A DNA stretch of 64,000 nt from Roseococcus sp. SDR (GTDB lineage Bacteria; Pseudomonadota; Alphaproteobacteria; Acetobacterales; Acetobacteraceae), in NCBI RefSeq assembly GCF_019083995.1, contig NZ_JAHRCU010000021.1, positions 1 through 64,000 of the forward strand. The letters are read 5' to 3'. The notes under the pieces were generated by a model. It was not told the origin of the DNA. It saw nothing but the letters and a program-made list of their open reading frames with translations, and did no database searches. The position numbers were made by a program, and so were the translations under genes. Positions 1-8,741 of the stretch are shown in pieces. Numbering within the stretch: the first letter of the stretch is position 1; each line of letters opens with the position of its first letter.

Positions 1-52
1 GGTCAGCGCCAGGCCACCCAACCGAAAACCTTTTTTTGTGCACACAACTTCA

Positions 53-126
<74 letters not shown>

Positions 127-156
127 CACCCAATACAGAACCACAGAACACATCAA

Positions 157-185
157 GCCCACCGACAATCGTCGGTGGGCTTTTT
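157..185 (+). terminator. Rho-independent terminator of the tRNA gene
   Basis: A perfect 10-bp stem (157-166 with 171-180) with loop AATC is followed by five T residues at 181-185. It lies 31 bases after the tRNA and fits intrinsic termination of that transcript. Confidence 0.85.
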
Positions 186-291
186 GCATTCGCGCCAATA
201 CCTTCCACACCAGCAGCAGCCAGCATCGCGCTGAGCTCGCCCAAGAGCTCCAGCCGCGGACGACCGCCAGCCTCCGTGGCCGGATGGACCT

Positions 292-1260
292 TGACCTGCC
301 CCCCTTTGGTCCCGCGTTCATTGTGAGAGCCCGCCGGGGTTGTAGCCGAAATCCTGTGCTGGCTGGAGCGGCCGGGCGGCGGAGCCGTCGAGGTAGCGCA
401 GCCGCCCGGCCGCGTCCGCGTGGCGACGGCGTGCGGCATCCGGGGTCAGCCCGCCATGCGCCGAGTGCGGCCTGTTCAGATTGTAGTCGAGCCGCCAGCG
501 TTCGATGACAGCGCGGGCCTCGGCCAGGTTGGCGAAGACCTCCTCGTTCAGGCACTCGTCCCGCAGCTTCCCGTTGAAGGATTCCAAGAACCCGTTCTGC
601 TGCGGCTTGCCAGGCGCGATGCAGTGCCACGCCACGCCGCTGCGGTTGCACCATTCGAGCACGGCGCGGCAGGTCATTTCCGTGCCGTTGTCGCTGACGA
701 TCACTGCGAGGCGGCCACGGCGGACGATCAACGCTTCCAACTCGCGCACCAGGCGTCGCTCGCCGATCGAGGTGTCCACCACCAGCGCCAGGCCCTCGCG
801 GGTGAAATCGTCGACGATGCATAGAATGCGGATCCGTCGCCCCCAGCTCAGCGCGTCGGAGACAAAGTCGAGCGACCAGCGCTGGTTCGGCCCCTGCGGC
901 AAAGCCAGCGGCGCACGGGTGCCGGTCGCCCGCTTGCGGCGACGCCGGCGACGGACCGACAGCCCCTCTTCCCGGTAGAGGCGGTAGAGCTTCTTCTTGT
1001 TCATCGCCACGCCTTCCCGCCGCAGCAGAATGCCCAGCCGCCGATAGCCGAACCGCCGGCGCTCGGCCGCCAGTTTGCGCAGACGAGCACGCACTTCGCC
1101 ATCGCCCGCCACCGGCTCCCGCCGCACCGTCTTGGGATCTACCTCGAGCAGCCCGCAGGCACGCCGCTGCGAATATCCACGCTCCGCCATCAGGCGCAGC
1201 GCCGCAGCCCGGCGCACCCTGGCCAGTTCCTCATCCCACGCGGCTTCCCCGCCATGACTG
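292..1260 (-). mobile_element. IS3-family remnant, right half (orfB side)
   Basis: This is the right part of an IS3-type insertion sequence read on the minus strand. The outer end begins TGACCTGCCCCC at 292-303. The same 12 bases occur inverted at 49562-49573, at the outer end of another IS fragment. Only orfB is present: beyond 1217, where orfA should lie, the sequence is unrelated and the ars module starts at 1406. The inner boundary near 1260 is an estimate. Without orfA and the left end it cannot transpose by itself. Confidence 0.75.
318..1217 (-). CDS. IS3-family transposase OrfB (rve integrase core)
   Basis: The 299-residue protein has the usual OrfB layout. An HTH_21-like N-terminus containing [16 protein letters not shown] is followed by an integrase core with the DDE triad: Asp in LDFVSDAL, Asp in VSDNGTE, and Glu in [10 protein letters not shown]. 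It ends with the common GYNPGGLSQ tail. In intact IS3 elements it is made as an OrfAB fusion by frameshifting from orfA, but no orfA lies upstream here, so this copy is probably silent. The start given is a GTG; the same frame continues upstream without an obvious better start. Confidence 0.85.
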   Translation of the reverse strand: MRRAAALRLMAERGYSQRRACGLLEVDPKTVRREPVAGDGEVRARLRKLAAERRRFGYRRLGILLRREGVAMNKKKLYRLYREEGLSVRRRRRRKRATGTRAPLALPQGPNQRWSLDFVSDALSWGRRIRILCIVDDFTREGLALVVDTSIGERRLVRELEALIVRRGRLAVIVSDNGTEMTCRAVLEWCNRSGVAWHCIAPGKPQQNGFLESFNGKLRDECLNEEVFANLAEARAVIERWRLDYNLNRPHSAHGGLTPDAARRRHADAAGRLRYLDGSAARPLQPAQDFGYNPGGLSQ

Positions 1261-1386
1261 GAGTTGAAGTTGTTCTCGCGACAGCAGGTTGATGTCGTTC
1301 TGTCTGCTATTCACGCTTTATCCCCCGCCGCATCGTACCGCACGGGCTGCACGCTCGTCACATAAGCTTCACGCACAACGGCTTTG

Positions 1387-1404
1387 ATTCGATTATCCTG
1401 GAAT
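1387..1404 (+). promoter_or_regulatory. Possible ArsR operator
   Basis: An ATTC-N10-GAAT inverted repeat ends one base before the ATG of the ArsR-ArsC gene. Autoregulation by ArsR at a dyad just upstream of its own gene is usual for the family, but this repeat is short. No clear -35/-10 pair is visible in 1218-1405, which holds nothing else recognisable. Confidence 0.3.
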
Positions 1405-1405
1405 T

Positions 1406-2263
1406 ATGGATAGTGATGAGGCCGCCGCAAGTTTCACCGCCCTCGGGCAGGGCACCCGGCTCGAACTGATGCGTGGCCTGCTGGCGGCCGGCCCGTCCGG
1501 GCTGCCGGCGGGCGAGATTGCGGTGCGCCTCGGCGTGCCGGCCTCCACCCTGTCCTTCCACCTCAAGGCACTGGAGACGGCCGGCCTGGTCGCCGCGACG
1601 CGACAGGGCCGCAGCCTGATCTACGCCCCACAGCTGGCCCGGCTTCGTACGCTGCTGGCCTTCCTGGCCGAGGCCTGCTGCGGCGGCGAACCCCACCGCT
1701 GCGGCGACCTCGCGCGACTGCTGAATGCCATCACCCGCGAGAACAAGGACATGGAACACCCTGCCTTCAACGTGCTGTTCCTCTGCACCCACAACTCCGC
1801 CCGCTCAATCATGGCCGAGGCGATCCTCGACCGGATCGGCCGCCCCCGCTTTGAGGGCTGGTCCGCAGGTTCCCATCCGCACGCCGATGGGCCGCTTCCG
1901 GAGGTGCTGACCCTGCTCAAGGCCCTGGGTCATGACGTTTCGGAGCTCCGCTCGAAATCCTGGAACGAGCTGACCGGACCGGGCGCGCCAAAGATGGATT
2001 TCGTCATCACCCTTTGCGATACGGTTCAGGGGCAGGTCTGCCCGGACTTCGGCGCGACGACCATTACCGCCGCCTGGCCCCTGCCGGATCCCTCGAAATT
2101 CACCGGCGGCACGGCCGAGCGCGCGACGCTGCTCAACGAGGTGTATGCCGGGCTCCGCCGCCGGCTGGAGGCCTTCATCAGCCTTCCCGTCGCCTCGCTC
2201 GACCGCATGGCCTTGAAGGCCCGCGTGGATGAGCTTGCCGATCCGCATGCGATGGTCCGGTGA
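1406..2263 (+). CDS. ArsR repressor fused to thioredoxin-type arsenate reductase ArsC
   Basis: This 285-residue fusion combines an ArsR/SmtB winged helix (about residues 5-110) with a low-molecular-weight phosphatase-fold arsenate reductase (about 118-255). The ArsR part has Cys91, Cys92 and Cys99 after the recognition helices, a plausible arsenite-binding set. The ArsC part has the P-loop CTHNSARS (Cys127, Arg133) and the resolving pair Cys204 and Cys212 (spacing C-x7-C), matching the three catalytic cysteines of thioredoxin-coupled ArsC. It should derepress the locus on arsenite and reduce arsenate. It is followed after 28 bases by the GAPDH and arsJ genes, forming one operon. Such fusions are known; coupling to arsJ is consistent with arsenate detoxification. 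Confidence 0.88.
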   Translation: MDSDEAAASFTALGQGTRLELMRGLLAAGPSGLPAGEIAVRLGVPASTLSFHLKALETAGLVAATRQGRSLIYAPQLARLRTLLAFLAEACCGGEPHRCGDLARLLNAITRENKDMEHPAFNVLFLCTHNSARSIMAEAILDRIGRPRFEGWSAGSHPHADGPLPEVLTLLKALGHDVSELRSKSWNELTGPGAPKMDFVITLCDTVQGQVCPDFGATTITAAWPLPDPSKFTGGTAERATLLNEVYAGLRRRLEAFISLPVASLDRMALKARVDELADPHAMVR

Positions 2264-2291
2264 GCTTTTCGATCAGGCCGGGAGCAGCAGA

Positions 2292-3335
2292 ATGAGGGTC
2301 GGAATTTCCGGCATGGGCCGTATTGGGCGTCTTGCCTTGCGCGCGGCGCTCGGGGCGGCGGAGCGCCAAGTGGAGGACCCGCGCGCGGGCAACCGCCTCG
2401 ATGTGGTGCATATGAACGAGATCAAGGGCGGCGCGACCGCCATCGCGCATCTGCTGGAATTCGACAGCGTGCAGGGCCGCTGGCGGGCGCCCATCGCGGC
2501 CGAGGGAAATGTGGCCATCCGCATCGGCGACCGCCGGATGAGCTATTCCGAGCATGCGCGCCCGGGCGATATCCCCTGGGGCGATCTCGGCGTGGATGTC
2601 GTGCTCGAATGCACGGGCAAGTTCCTTTCGCCCGAGACGCTGCAGGGCCACCTCGACCGCGGCGCGAAGCGGGTGATTGTCGCCGCCCCGGTGAAGTTCG
2701 ACAGCGTGCTGAACGTGGTTGTCGGCGTGAACGAGCATCTCTACGACCCGGCGCGGCACCCGATCGTCACCGCCGCCTCCTGCACCACGAACTGCCTCGC
2801 GCCCGTGGTGAAGGTGGTGCATGAGGCGATCGGCATCCGGCACGGACAGATCACCACCATCCATGACCCGACCAACACCAATGTGGTGACCGACGCCCCG
2901 CACAAGGACCTGCGGCGGGCGCGGTCTGCGATGCTCTCGCTCCAGCCGACCACGACGGGGAGCGCGACCGCCATCGCCCTGATCTACCCGGAACTGAAGG
3001 GCAAGCTGAACGGCCATGCGGTGCGCGCGCCGGTGCTGAACGCCTCCCTGACCGACTGCGTCTTCGAGATGCAGCGCGAGACCACCGCAGAGGAGGTGAA
3101 CGCCCTGTTCGCCGACGCTGCGGCTGGGCCGCTGGCCGGCATCCTGGGCTACGAGACGCGCCCGCTGGTCAGCGCGGACTACGCGCGCGACACCCGCAGC
3201 TCCATCGTGGACGCGCCTTCCACCATGGTCACCGACGGCACGCTGCTGAAGGTCTACGCCTGGTACGACAACGAGATGGGCTATGCCTGCCGCATGGTGG
3301 ACCTCGCCTGCCACATGCAAGGCGTGGGCATCTGA
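2292..3335 (+). CDS. ArsJ-associated glyceraldehyde-3-phosphate dehydrogenase
   Basis: The 347-residue protein starts [13 protein letters not shown], the NAD-binding glycine motif, and carries the catalytic [10 protein letters not shown] cysteine motif of GAPDH. The ATG at 2292 is preferred over an upstream in-frame start because it begins at the Rossmann strand and lies just after the end of the fusion gene. In ars operons this paralogue uses arsenate in place of phosphate to make 1-arseno-3-phosphoglycerate, which ArsJ exports. That role is inferred from the immediate neighbour arsJ, whose start is 1 base after this stop. Confidence 0.88.
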   Translation: MRVGISGMGRIGRLALRAALGAAERQVEDPRAGNRLDVVHMNEIKGGATAIAHLLEFDSVQGRWRAPIAAEGNVAIRIGDRRMSYSEHARPGDIPWGDLGVDVVLECTGKFLSPETLQGHLDRGAKRVIVAAPVKFDSVLNVVVGVNEHLYDPARHPIVTAASCTTNCLAPVVKVVHEAIGIRHGQITTIHDPTNTNVVTDAPHKDLRRARSAMLSLQPTTTGSATAIALIYPELKGKLNGHAVRAPVLNASLTDCVFEMQRETTAEEVNALFADAAAGPLAGILGYETRPLVSADYARDTRSSIVDAPSTMVTDGTLLKVYAWYDNEMGYACRMVDLACHMQGVGI

Positions 3336-3336
3336 G

Positions 3337-4569
3337 ATGAACAGCGCCGGCACCCGCAACTACGCCATCGTCACCGCCGCCTATTGGGGGTTCACCCTCA
3401 CCGATGGGGCGCTGCGGATGCTGGTGCTGCTGCATTTCTTCCGGCTCGGCTACTCGCCCTTCACGCTGGCGCTGCTGTTCCTTCTGTATGAGGCGGCGGG
3501 GATCGGCGCGAACCTGATCGGCGGATGGCTCGCCACTCGCTTTGGCATCGCTCGCATGCTGGCGGTGGGCCTGGCCACCCAAATCTCAGGGTTCCTGCTC
3601 CTCTCGGCGGTCTCGCCCGACTGGGGCGCGGCGCTTTCGGTCCTGTGGGTCGTGCTGGCGCAGGGTGTGTGCGGCGTCGCCAAGGACCTGACCAAGACCG
3701 CCAGCAAGAGCGCGATCAAGCTGACGGCCGGCGAGGCGTCCGGCCGCCTGTTCAAATGGGTGGCGTTCTTCACCGGCAGCAAGAACGCGATGAAGGGCCT
3801 GGGCTTCTTCCTGGGTGGATTTCTGCTGGAGGTGCTGGGCTTCCGCGGCGCGCTCTGGGCCATGGCGGCGGCCCTCGCGCTCGTGCTGGCTGGCGTGCTT
3901 CTTTCCCTGCCGCCGCTGATGGGCAAGGCGCGCGCATCCAAATCCGCGCGGGAGCTCTTCGCCAAGAATCGCGGGGTGAACATCCTGGCCGGCGCGCGCG
4001 TCTTCCTCTTCGGCGCGCGGGATGTGTGGTTCGTGGTGGGCCTGCCCGTGTTCCTCTACGCCGCAGGCTGGAGCTTCACGATGGTGGGCGGGTTCCTGGC
4101 GCTCTGGACCATCGGCTATGGCGTGGTGCAGGCCCTGGCGCCCGCACTGGTCCGCCGCAGCGCCGATGGGCTGAGCGCCGAGGTGCCGGCCGCGCGCGCT
4201 TGGTCATTCGCGCTGACGTTGGTTCCCGCGGGACTGGCGCTGGCGATGCTGGCCGGTGCGCCGCGGCCGGACCTCTACGTCCCGCTTGGCCTTTGCGTCT
4301 TCGGGCTGCTCTTCGCGGTGAATTCCTCCGTTCATTCCTACCTCGTCCTCGCCTATGCGGGCAGCGAGAAGGCGGCCGAGGATGTGGGCTTCTACTACGC
4401 CGCCAACGCCGCCGGCCGCTTCGCCGGGACCGCGCTGTCGGGCCTGCTTTTCCTGCTGGGCGGGCTTCCCGCGTGCCTCATCGGCGCCGCCCTCATGCTG
4501 GCGGCATGCTGGGCGCTGACCCGGGCGCTTCCCGTGGCTCGCGGCGCCGTGCTGGCGCGCACCGCTTGA
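3337..4569 (+). CDS. arsJ: Organoarsenical MFS efflux permease ArsJ
   Basis: A 410-residue major-facilitator protein with about 12 hydrophobic segments. The N-terminus NYAIVTAAYWGFTLTDGALR and the segment AKDLTKTASKSAIKL are typical of ArsJ. ArsJ exports 1-arseno-3-phosphoglycerate, which breaks down to arsenate outside the cell. Together with the preceding GAPDH this gives arsenate resistance, in addition to the reductase route of the ArsR-ArsC fusion. The start ATG at 3337 directly follows the GAPDH stop, so the genes are translationally close. The gene converges on the minus-strand ABC genes that end at 4734. Confidence 0.9.
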   Translation: MNSAGTRNYAIVTAAYWGFTLTDGALRMLVLLHFFRLGYSPFTLALLFLLYEAAGIGANLIGGWLATRFGIARMLAVGLATQISGFLLLSAVSPDWGAALSVLWVVLAQGVCGVAKDLTKTASKSAIKLTAGEASGRLFKWVAFFTGSKNAMKGLGFFLGGFLLEVLGFRGALWAMAAALALVLAGVLLSLPPLMGKARASKSARELFAKNRGVNILAGARVFLFGARDVWFVVGLPVFLYAAGWSFTMVGGFLALWTIGYGVVQALAPALVRRSADGLSAEVPAARAWSFALTLVPAGLALAMLAGAPRPDLYVPLGLCVFGLLFAVNSSVHSYLVLAYAGSEKAAEDVGFYYAANAAGRFAGTALSGLLFLLGGLPACLIGAALMLAACWALTRALPVARGAVLARTA

Positions 4570-4614
4570 GCAAGTGGGACGCCGCAGCCGAGCTTACGTC
4601 GAGGCGGCGAGCAG

Positions 4615-4668
4615 AGACACGGCTGATGAGGCAGGCGCCTCTTGCTTCGCCCATCGTCCGCCGTGTCT
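4615..4668. terminator. Inverted repeat between convergent operons
   Basis: A perfect 9-bp inverted repeat (4615-4623 with 4660-4668) encloses a smaller hairpin (4628-4632 with 4637-4641). It sits in the 164-base gap between convergent arsJ and the ABC permease gene. There is no T-run, so it is at best a factor-dependent or bidirectional transcription-end structure. Confidence 0.4.
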
Positions 4669-4733
4669 TCGGCGCCGCATCACCTGCTCGCTTGCAAGAG
4701 GGCACGAAAGTTGCACCTGGCGACTGGGTCCTC

Positions 4734-5639
4734 TCACTCCCTGCCACCGAGCCTTGGGTCGAGGACCGATTGCATGACCGCGCTCAACGCGTTGACCAGC
4801 ACAATCGCCAACGCGGCCGCCACAAGCCCGGCCAGCACCACGGGCTGATCCCGCCCCTGGATGCCGTTCAGCACCAGCGCGCCCATGCCCGGCAGGCCGA
4901 ACAACAACTCCATCGTCAGCGTGCCGCCCAGCAGGCCTGCCAGCATCACGCCGGTCAGCGAGACCGCGACCGGCGCGGCCAGCGGCAGCACATGCCAGCG
5001 CGCCAACCCGAGCGGCGTCAGGCCACGGGCGCGGGCGGCCATCACATGCGGCCGTGCAACCACCTCGGCCACTTCCTCTGACAGCGGCTTGGCGATCTGG
5101 CCGGCATTGTCGATCCCGAGGATCAGCACCGGCGCCAGCAGCCCGCCGATCGCCGGCAGCCAGCCCAGCCAGACCGAGAAGAGCAGCAGCGCGGCCACGC
5201 CGATGCAGAAGGTGGGCAGCGCGATGGACCAGAGGTTGATCGCCTCCACAGCCAGCTGCGCGCCGCGCGAGCCGGCTGCCTGCGCCAGGCAGAGCCCGAA
5301 GGCGAGCAGGATGCCGAGGGCGCCCGACAGCGCGCACAGCTGCAAGGTCACGCCGGCCGCCTCCCACAGCATGGGCCCGACCGGCTGGCCGAAGCGTTGG
5401 GAGGTGCCGAGATCCCCCGCCAGCGCAGCCGCCCCCCAGGCCAGGAAGCGCCGCCAGGCAGGCTGGTCCAGCCCTAGCTCGGCCCGCATCGCCGCCTGTT
5501 GGCTCTCGTCCAGGTCACCGGCGGAGGCCAGCACATCCACCGCATCGCCCGGAATCGCGCCGAAGAGCAGAAAGAGGCCGAAGGTGATGGCGAGTCCATG
5601 CGCGAGGCTGGTGGCAAGTATGGCCAGGGATCGCTTCAT
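4734..5639 (-). CDS. Peptide/nickel-type ABC transporter permease (DppB family)
   Basis: The 301-residue inner-membrane protein has about six transmembrane segments and the binding-protein-dependent permease loop (EAA region, near ARARGLTPLGLARWHVLPLA). Its N-terminus runs MKRSLAILATSLAHG and it contains the ELGLDQP stretch common to DppB/GsiC permeases. It is last in a minus-strand operon, overlapping the DppC-like gene by 4 bases. No ATPases of the DppD/F type accompany this copy, so it may rely on the ATPases encoded at 23.1-25.1 kb. The substrate is unknown; the neighbours suggest a phosphorus-containing organic compound. Confidence 0.85.
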   Translation of the reverse strand: MKRSLAILATSLAHGLAITFGLFLLFGAIPGDAVDVLASAGDLDESQQAAMRAELGLDQPAWRRFLAWGAAALAGDLGTSQRFGQPVGPMLWEAAGVTLQLCALSGALGILLAFGLCLAQAAGSRGAQLAVEAINLWSIALPTFCIGVAALLLFSVWLGWLPAIGGLLAPVLILGIDNAGQIAKPLSEEVAEVVARPHVMAARARGLTPLGLARWHVLPLAAPVAVSLTGVMLAGLLGGTLTMELLFGLPGMGALVLNGIQGRDQPVVLAGLVAAALAIVLVNALSAVMQSVLDPRLGGRE

Positions 5640-6415
5640 GCCCGGCGCGGGTCCACCTGCCGGCGCACGGCATTGCCGAGTGCCGCCGCTGCCGCCGTGG
5701 CGAGCGCGATGGCGGTGACGGGCACCAGCAGCGCATGCGGCGCTGCCTCGGCCAGGCGCGCTGCATCGGCCGCCATGCGGCCCCAGGTCGGCGCATCGGG
5801 CGCCGCACCCAGGCCGAGGAAGGAGAGCACGCTCTCCGTCACCACGCAGCGCGGCAGCGTGATGGCGGCCAGCGTCACCAGCGGCCCCGCAACATTGGGC
5901 AGGATGTGGCGCAGCAGCACGCGCCAGGGTCCGGCGCCGCTGACCACGGCGGCGAGGACGTAGTCGGCCGCCTCTTCACGCCGCCGCGCGGTGCGCGCCA
6001 CATGGGCGAAGAGTGGCGCGTAGGAGAGGGCAAGCGCCAGCACGAGCGGTGCCAGCCCCGGCCCCATCGCCGCCAGCGCCACCAGGCCCAGCAGCAGCGG
6101 CGGCAGGCCGCGCAGCGTGTCGACCACGGCGAAGCCCAGCCACTCCGCGCCGCGCCCCAACCCGCTCAGGATCAGCCCGGCCAGGCCGCCCAGCAGCAGG
6201 GCCAGCGCGGTGCCGAGCGCCGCGACAGCCAGCGTGGTGCCGGCACCCGCCAGCAGGCGTGAGAGCACGTCGCGCCCCAGGTGATCCGTGCCCAGCCAAT
6301 GCACCGCGCCGGGGGGCTGGTTCAGCGCCAGCAGGTCCTGGTCCAGCGGGTCGAAGGGCGCGAGCCAAGGCCCCAGGAGCGCGAGGCCCGGGAGGACCAG
6401 CGCGAGGAACCTCAT
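5636..6415 (-). CDS. Peptide/nickel-type ABC transporter permease (DppC family)
   Basis: A 259-residue permease with an N-terminal membrane segment followed by the conserved H-W-L-G-T-D-H-L-G-R-D-V-L-S-R motif of DppC/OppC proteins, then about five more membrane segments. It overlaps the binding-protein gene upstream and the DppB-like gene downstream by 4 bases each, so the three are translationally coupled. It forms the membrane channel with the DppB-like partner. Confidence 0.87.
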   Translation of the reverse strand: MRFLALVLPGLALLGPWLAPFDPLDQDLLALNQPPGAVHWLGTDHLGRDVLSRLLAGAGTTLAVAALGTALALLLGGLAGLILSGLGRGAEWLGFAVVDTLRGLPPLLLGLVALAAMGPGLAPLVLALALSYAPLFAHVARTARRREEAADYVLAAVVSGAGPWRVLLRHILPNVAGPLVTLAAITLPRCVVTESVLSFLGLGAAPDAPTWGRMAADAARLAEAAPHALLVPVTAIALATAAAAALGNAVRRQVDPRRA

Positions 6416-7914
6416 CCCAGGGAGGTCACGGCGATGCCGCCATCGGCGCGGTGCGGGCTCCAGGTGAAGCCGGTCGTGAAGCCCTGCACCTCGCGCCGCC
6501 AGGCGATCTGGTTCGCCGCATGGCCCAGCACCAGGAAATAGTGCCGCTCCGCCACGCGCGCCCAGGCGCGGGCGTATCTTTCGCGGCGTGGTTCCAGCGC
6601 GGGCTCGGCCGCCGCGGCGCGGATCATGGCGTCCAGCTCCGCATCCTGGATGCCGCCCCAGAGCACGGGATTGGGGCCGTCCGACATCAGCCGCACCCAG
6701 CGCAGGAAGATATCGGCCCGCGGGCCCGAGGCCATGCAGCAGAGGTCCCAGTCATATTGACCGAGCCGGCGTTGCGCGCCGACATCGTCCAGCGGCGTGT
6801 GGGTCACCTGGAAGCCGAGCCGGCGGACCATCTGCACCGCGGCCTGCGCATAGGGTTCCTGCCAGGAGACCAGCTCGATCCGCGTGCGCGCCGGGTCCAC
6901 GCCCGCCTCGCGCAGCAGCGCGCGGGCGCGTTCGAGGTCTGGCGCGCGGTAAGGGTCGGCCTCGTGCAGCGCGCGGTCGAAATAGAGGTTGCCGGGTGCG
7001 ACCATCTGGTTGGTCGCCACGCCCGCTTCACCGGCGACGAAACGCATGAAGCCGGGCTTGTCCAGCGCATGGCCGAGTGCGCGGCGCACCAGCGGATTGT
7101 CGAAGGGCGGGCGCGGGCGGCGATTGTTGAAGGCGACGAAATACCAGGTGGTGTCGCGCAGCCCCTGCACGGTGAAGCGCGGATCACCGCGCAACTGGCC
7201 CGCCACGTCATGCGGCACATCGGCCAGGTGCAGGTCACCAGCGCGCAGCGCCAGGCCCTTGTCCACATCGCCGCGCAGGTCGAAATGCACGGCTTCGAGG
7301 CGCGGCTGCCCCTGCGCCCAGTAGCGCGGATTGGCGGGCGCGATCAGCCGCACATTGGGCTGCCACTGGCCGAAGAGAAACGGTCCTGTCCCTGCCGGCC
7401 GCGTGATGTTCCCCTCCCAACCCGGTGAGCGGGGCGAGACGATCCAGAGCTCGGAGAGCGAGGTGAGCAGCGGCGCGTAGGGGGCACTCAGATGAAGCAC
7501 CACCGTCGCGGCATCGGGCGTCTCGATCCGGGTGATGAGGCGCATCGCCCCGGCCAGCCAGCCGCCGCGCACCCGGTCCCGCACGCGTTCGATATTGGCC
7601 TGGATGGCGGCCGCATCCATCGGCGTGCCGTCATGGAAGAGCACGCCCGGGCGCAGGTGGAAGGTCGCGCTCAACCCGTCCTCGGTGACGGCGAAGCGCT
7701 CGGCCAGGAAGGGCTCCACGCCGCCATCGGGGCCGATCGAGGTCAGCGCCTCGACATAGGCCTGCTGCACCGCGATGGAGCCGGTGTGGCGATGCGGGTC
7801 CGCGGTGTCGAGGCCGAGTGTCGCATAGCGAAGTGTGCTGCGGCGCGGCGCCTCGCCGGCCAGGGCGGGCGTCGCGGCGGCGGCCAGGAAGGGCAGGCTG
7901 CGGCGGAGAATCAT
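6412..7914 (-). CDS. ABC transporter substrate-binding protein, SBP_bac_5 family
   Basis: This 500-residue periplasmic protein starts MILRRSLPFLAAAATPALA, a signal peptide with an RR pair. The mature part has the family-5 pattern: TLRYATLGLDTADPH near the start, the SATFHLRPGVLFHDGTP block, and RALGHALDKPGF further on. The reading frame is open far upstream, but the ATG at 7914 is chosen because it begins at the signal peptide. It lies between the phosphoesterase gene and the DppC/DppB permeases in the same operon, implying delivery of a ligand related to the phosphoesterase substrate or product. Confidence 0.86.
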   Translation of the reverse strand: MILRRSLPFLAAAATPALAGEAPRRSTLRYATLGLDTADPHRHTGSIAVQQAYVEALTSIGPDGGVEPFLAERFAVTEDGLSATFHLRPGVLFHDGTPMDAAAIQANIERVRDRVRGGWLAGAMRLITRIETPDAATVVLHLSAPYAPLLTSLSELWIVSPRSPGWEGNITRPAGTGPFLFGQWQPNVRLIAPANPRYWAQGQPRLEAVHFDLRGDVDKGLALRAGDLHLADVPHDVAGQLRGDPRFTVQGLRDTTWYFVAFNNRRPRPPFDNPLVRRALGHALDKPGFMRFVAGEAGVATNQMVAPGNLYFDRALHEADPYRAPDLERARALLREAGVDPARTRIELVSWQEPYAQAAVQMVRRLGFQVTHTPLDDVGAQRRLGQYDWDLCCMASGPRADIFLRWVRLMSDGPNPVLWGGIQDAELDAMIRAAAAEPALEPRRERYARAWARVAERHYFLVLGHAANQIAWRREVQGFTTGFTWSPHRADGGIAVTSLG

Positions 7915-7940
7915 GCGTGCGTCTCCAGAGGGGCGGGCGC

Positions 7941-8741
7941 TCAGAGGTCGAAATGGTTGGTCTGGTCGAGGTAGTCGTGGCTGTGCACGATCACGGCGTC
8001 CTCGCTCACCCGCACCAGCGCATAGGCGGCGGGCTCGTGGCTGCCCGGCACCGTCTCTCGCTCCGAGAGGTCGAGTGCGACCTGATGCGCGGTGCCGCGG
8101 ATCGAGCTGAAGGGAATGCCCCGCCAGGACCCCGCCAGAGGCCGGTGCAGATGGCCGTGGAACATGTGGCGGATGCGCCGCTGGTGTGGCGCCAGCACGT
8201 CGGCCAGCGCCGCCGCATCGGCCATCTGGATGCGGTCCATGCGGCTGATGCCGACGGACATGGGCGGGTGATGCAGGAAGAGGAAGACCGGCCCCTCGCT
8301 TTCCGCAAGGCGTGCGTTGAGCCAGGCCAGCCGCTTGTCGCAGAGCGCGCCGGCATGCGTGCCTTCCGTCTTGGTGTCGAGCAGGAGGAAGAGCCCGGAG
8401 TCGGTCTCGATCGCCTGCTGCACAAAGCCGTTCTGATCCACCCCCTGCTCGGGGAAGGCGTCGCGGAAATGGTCGCGCTCGTCGTGATTGCCGAGCATGA
8501 GGTGGAAGGGCATGGGCAGTCCCTCCAGGATCTCGCGGAGCTGCGCATAGGCGGCCGGCTGGCCGTGATGCGTGAGGTCCCCCGTCGCGACGACGAATTG
8601 CGCAGGCGCTGCGCTGCCAGGACCATGGCGCGCGGCGATGCTCTCCACCGCCATGCGCAGCCGCTCCGCCGGGTCGAGGCCGTAATTGGTCTCGCCCGGG
8701 GGCAGGATGTGCAGGTCGGTGATGTGGATGAAGTCGAACAT
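7941..8741 (-). CDS. Metallophosphoesterase, probable cyclic or glycerophosphodiesterase (GpdQ/CpdA-like)
   Basis: The 266-residue cytoplasmic protein has all five blocks of the calcineurin-like fold: ITDLHI, ATGDLTHHG, LGNHDE, FLHHPP and FHGHLH. These bind a binuclear metal centre. The arrangement is that of class III phosphodiesterases such as GpdQ and CpdA. Its start overlaps the stop of the Ugp-type binding protein (TGATG), so transporter and hydrolase are co-translated. This suggests imported phosphodiesters, for example glycerophosphodiesters, are cut inside the cell. A paralogue at 13212-14039 sits in the same position of a duplicated module. Confidence 0.85.
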   Translation of the reverse strand: MFDFIHITDLHILPPGETNYGLDPAERLRMAVESIAARHGPGSAAPAQFVVATGDLTHHGQPAAYAQLREILEGLPMPFHLMLGNHDERDHFRDAFPEQGVDQNGFVQQAIETDSGLFLLLDTKTEGTHAGALCDKRLAWLNARLAESEGPVFLFLHHPPMSVGISRMDRIQMADAAALADVLAPHQRRIRHMFHGHLHRPLAGSWRGIPFSSIRGTAHQVALDLSERETVPGSHEPAAYALVRVSEDAVIVHSHDYLDQTNHFDL

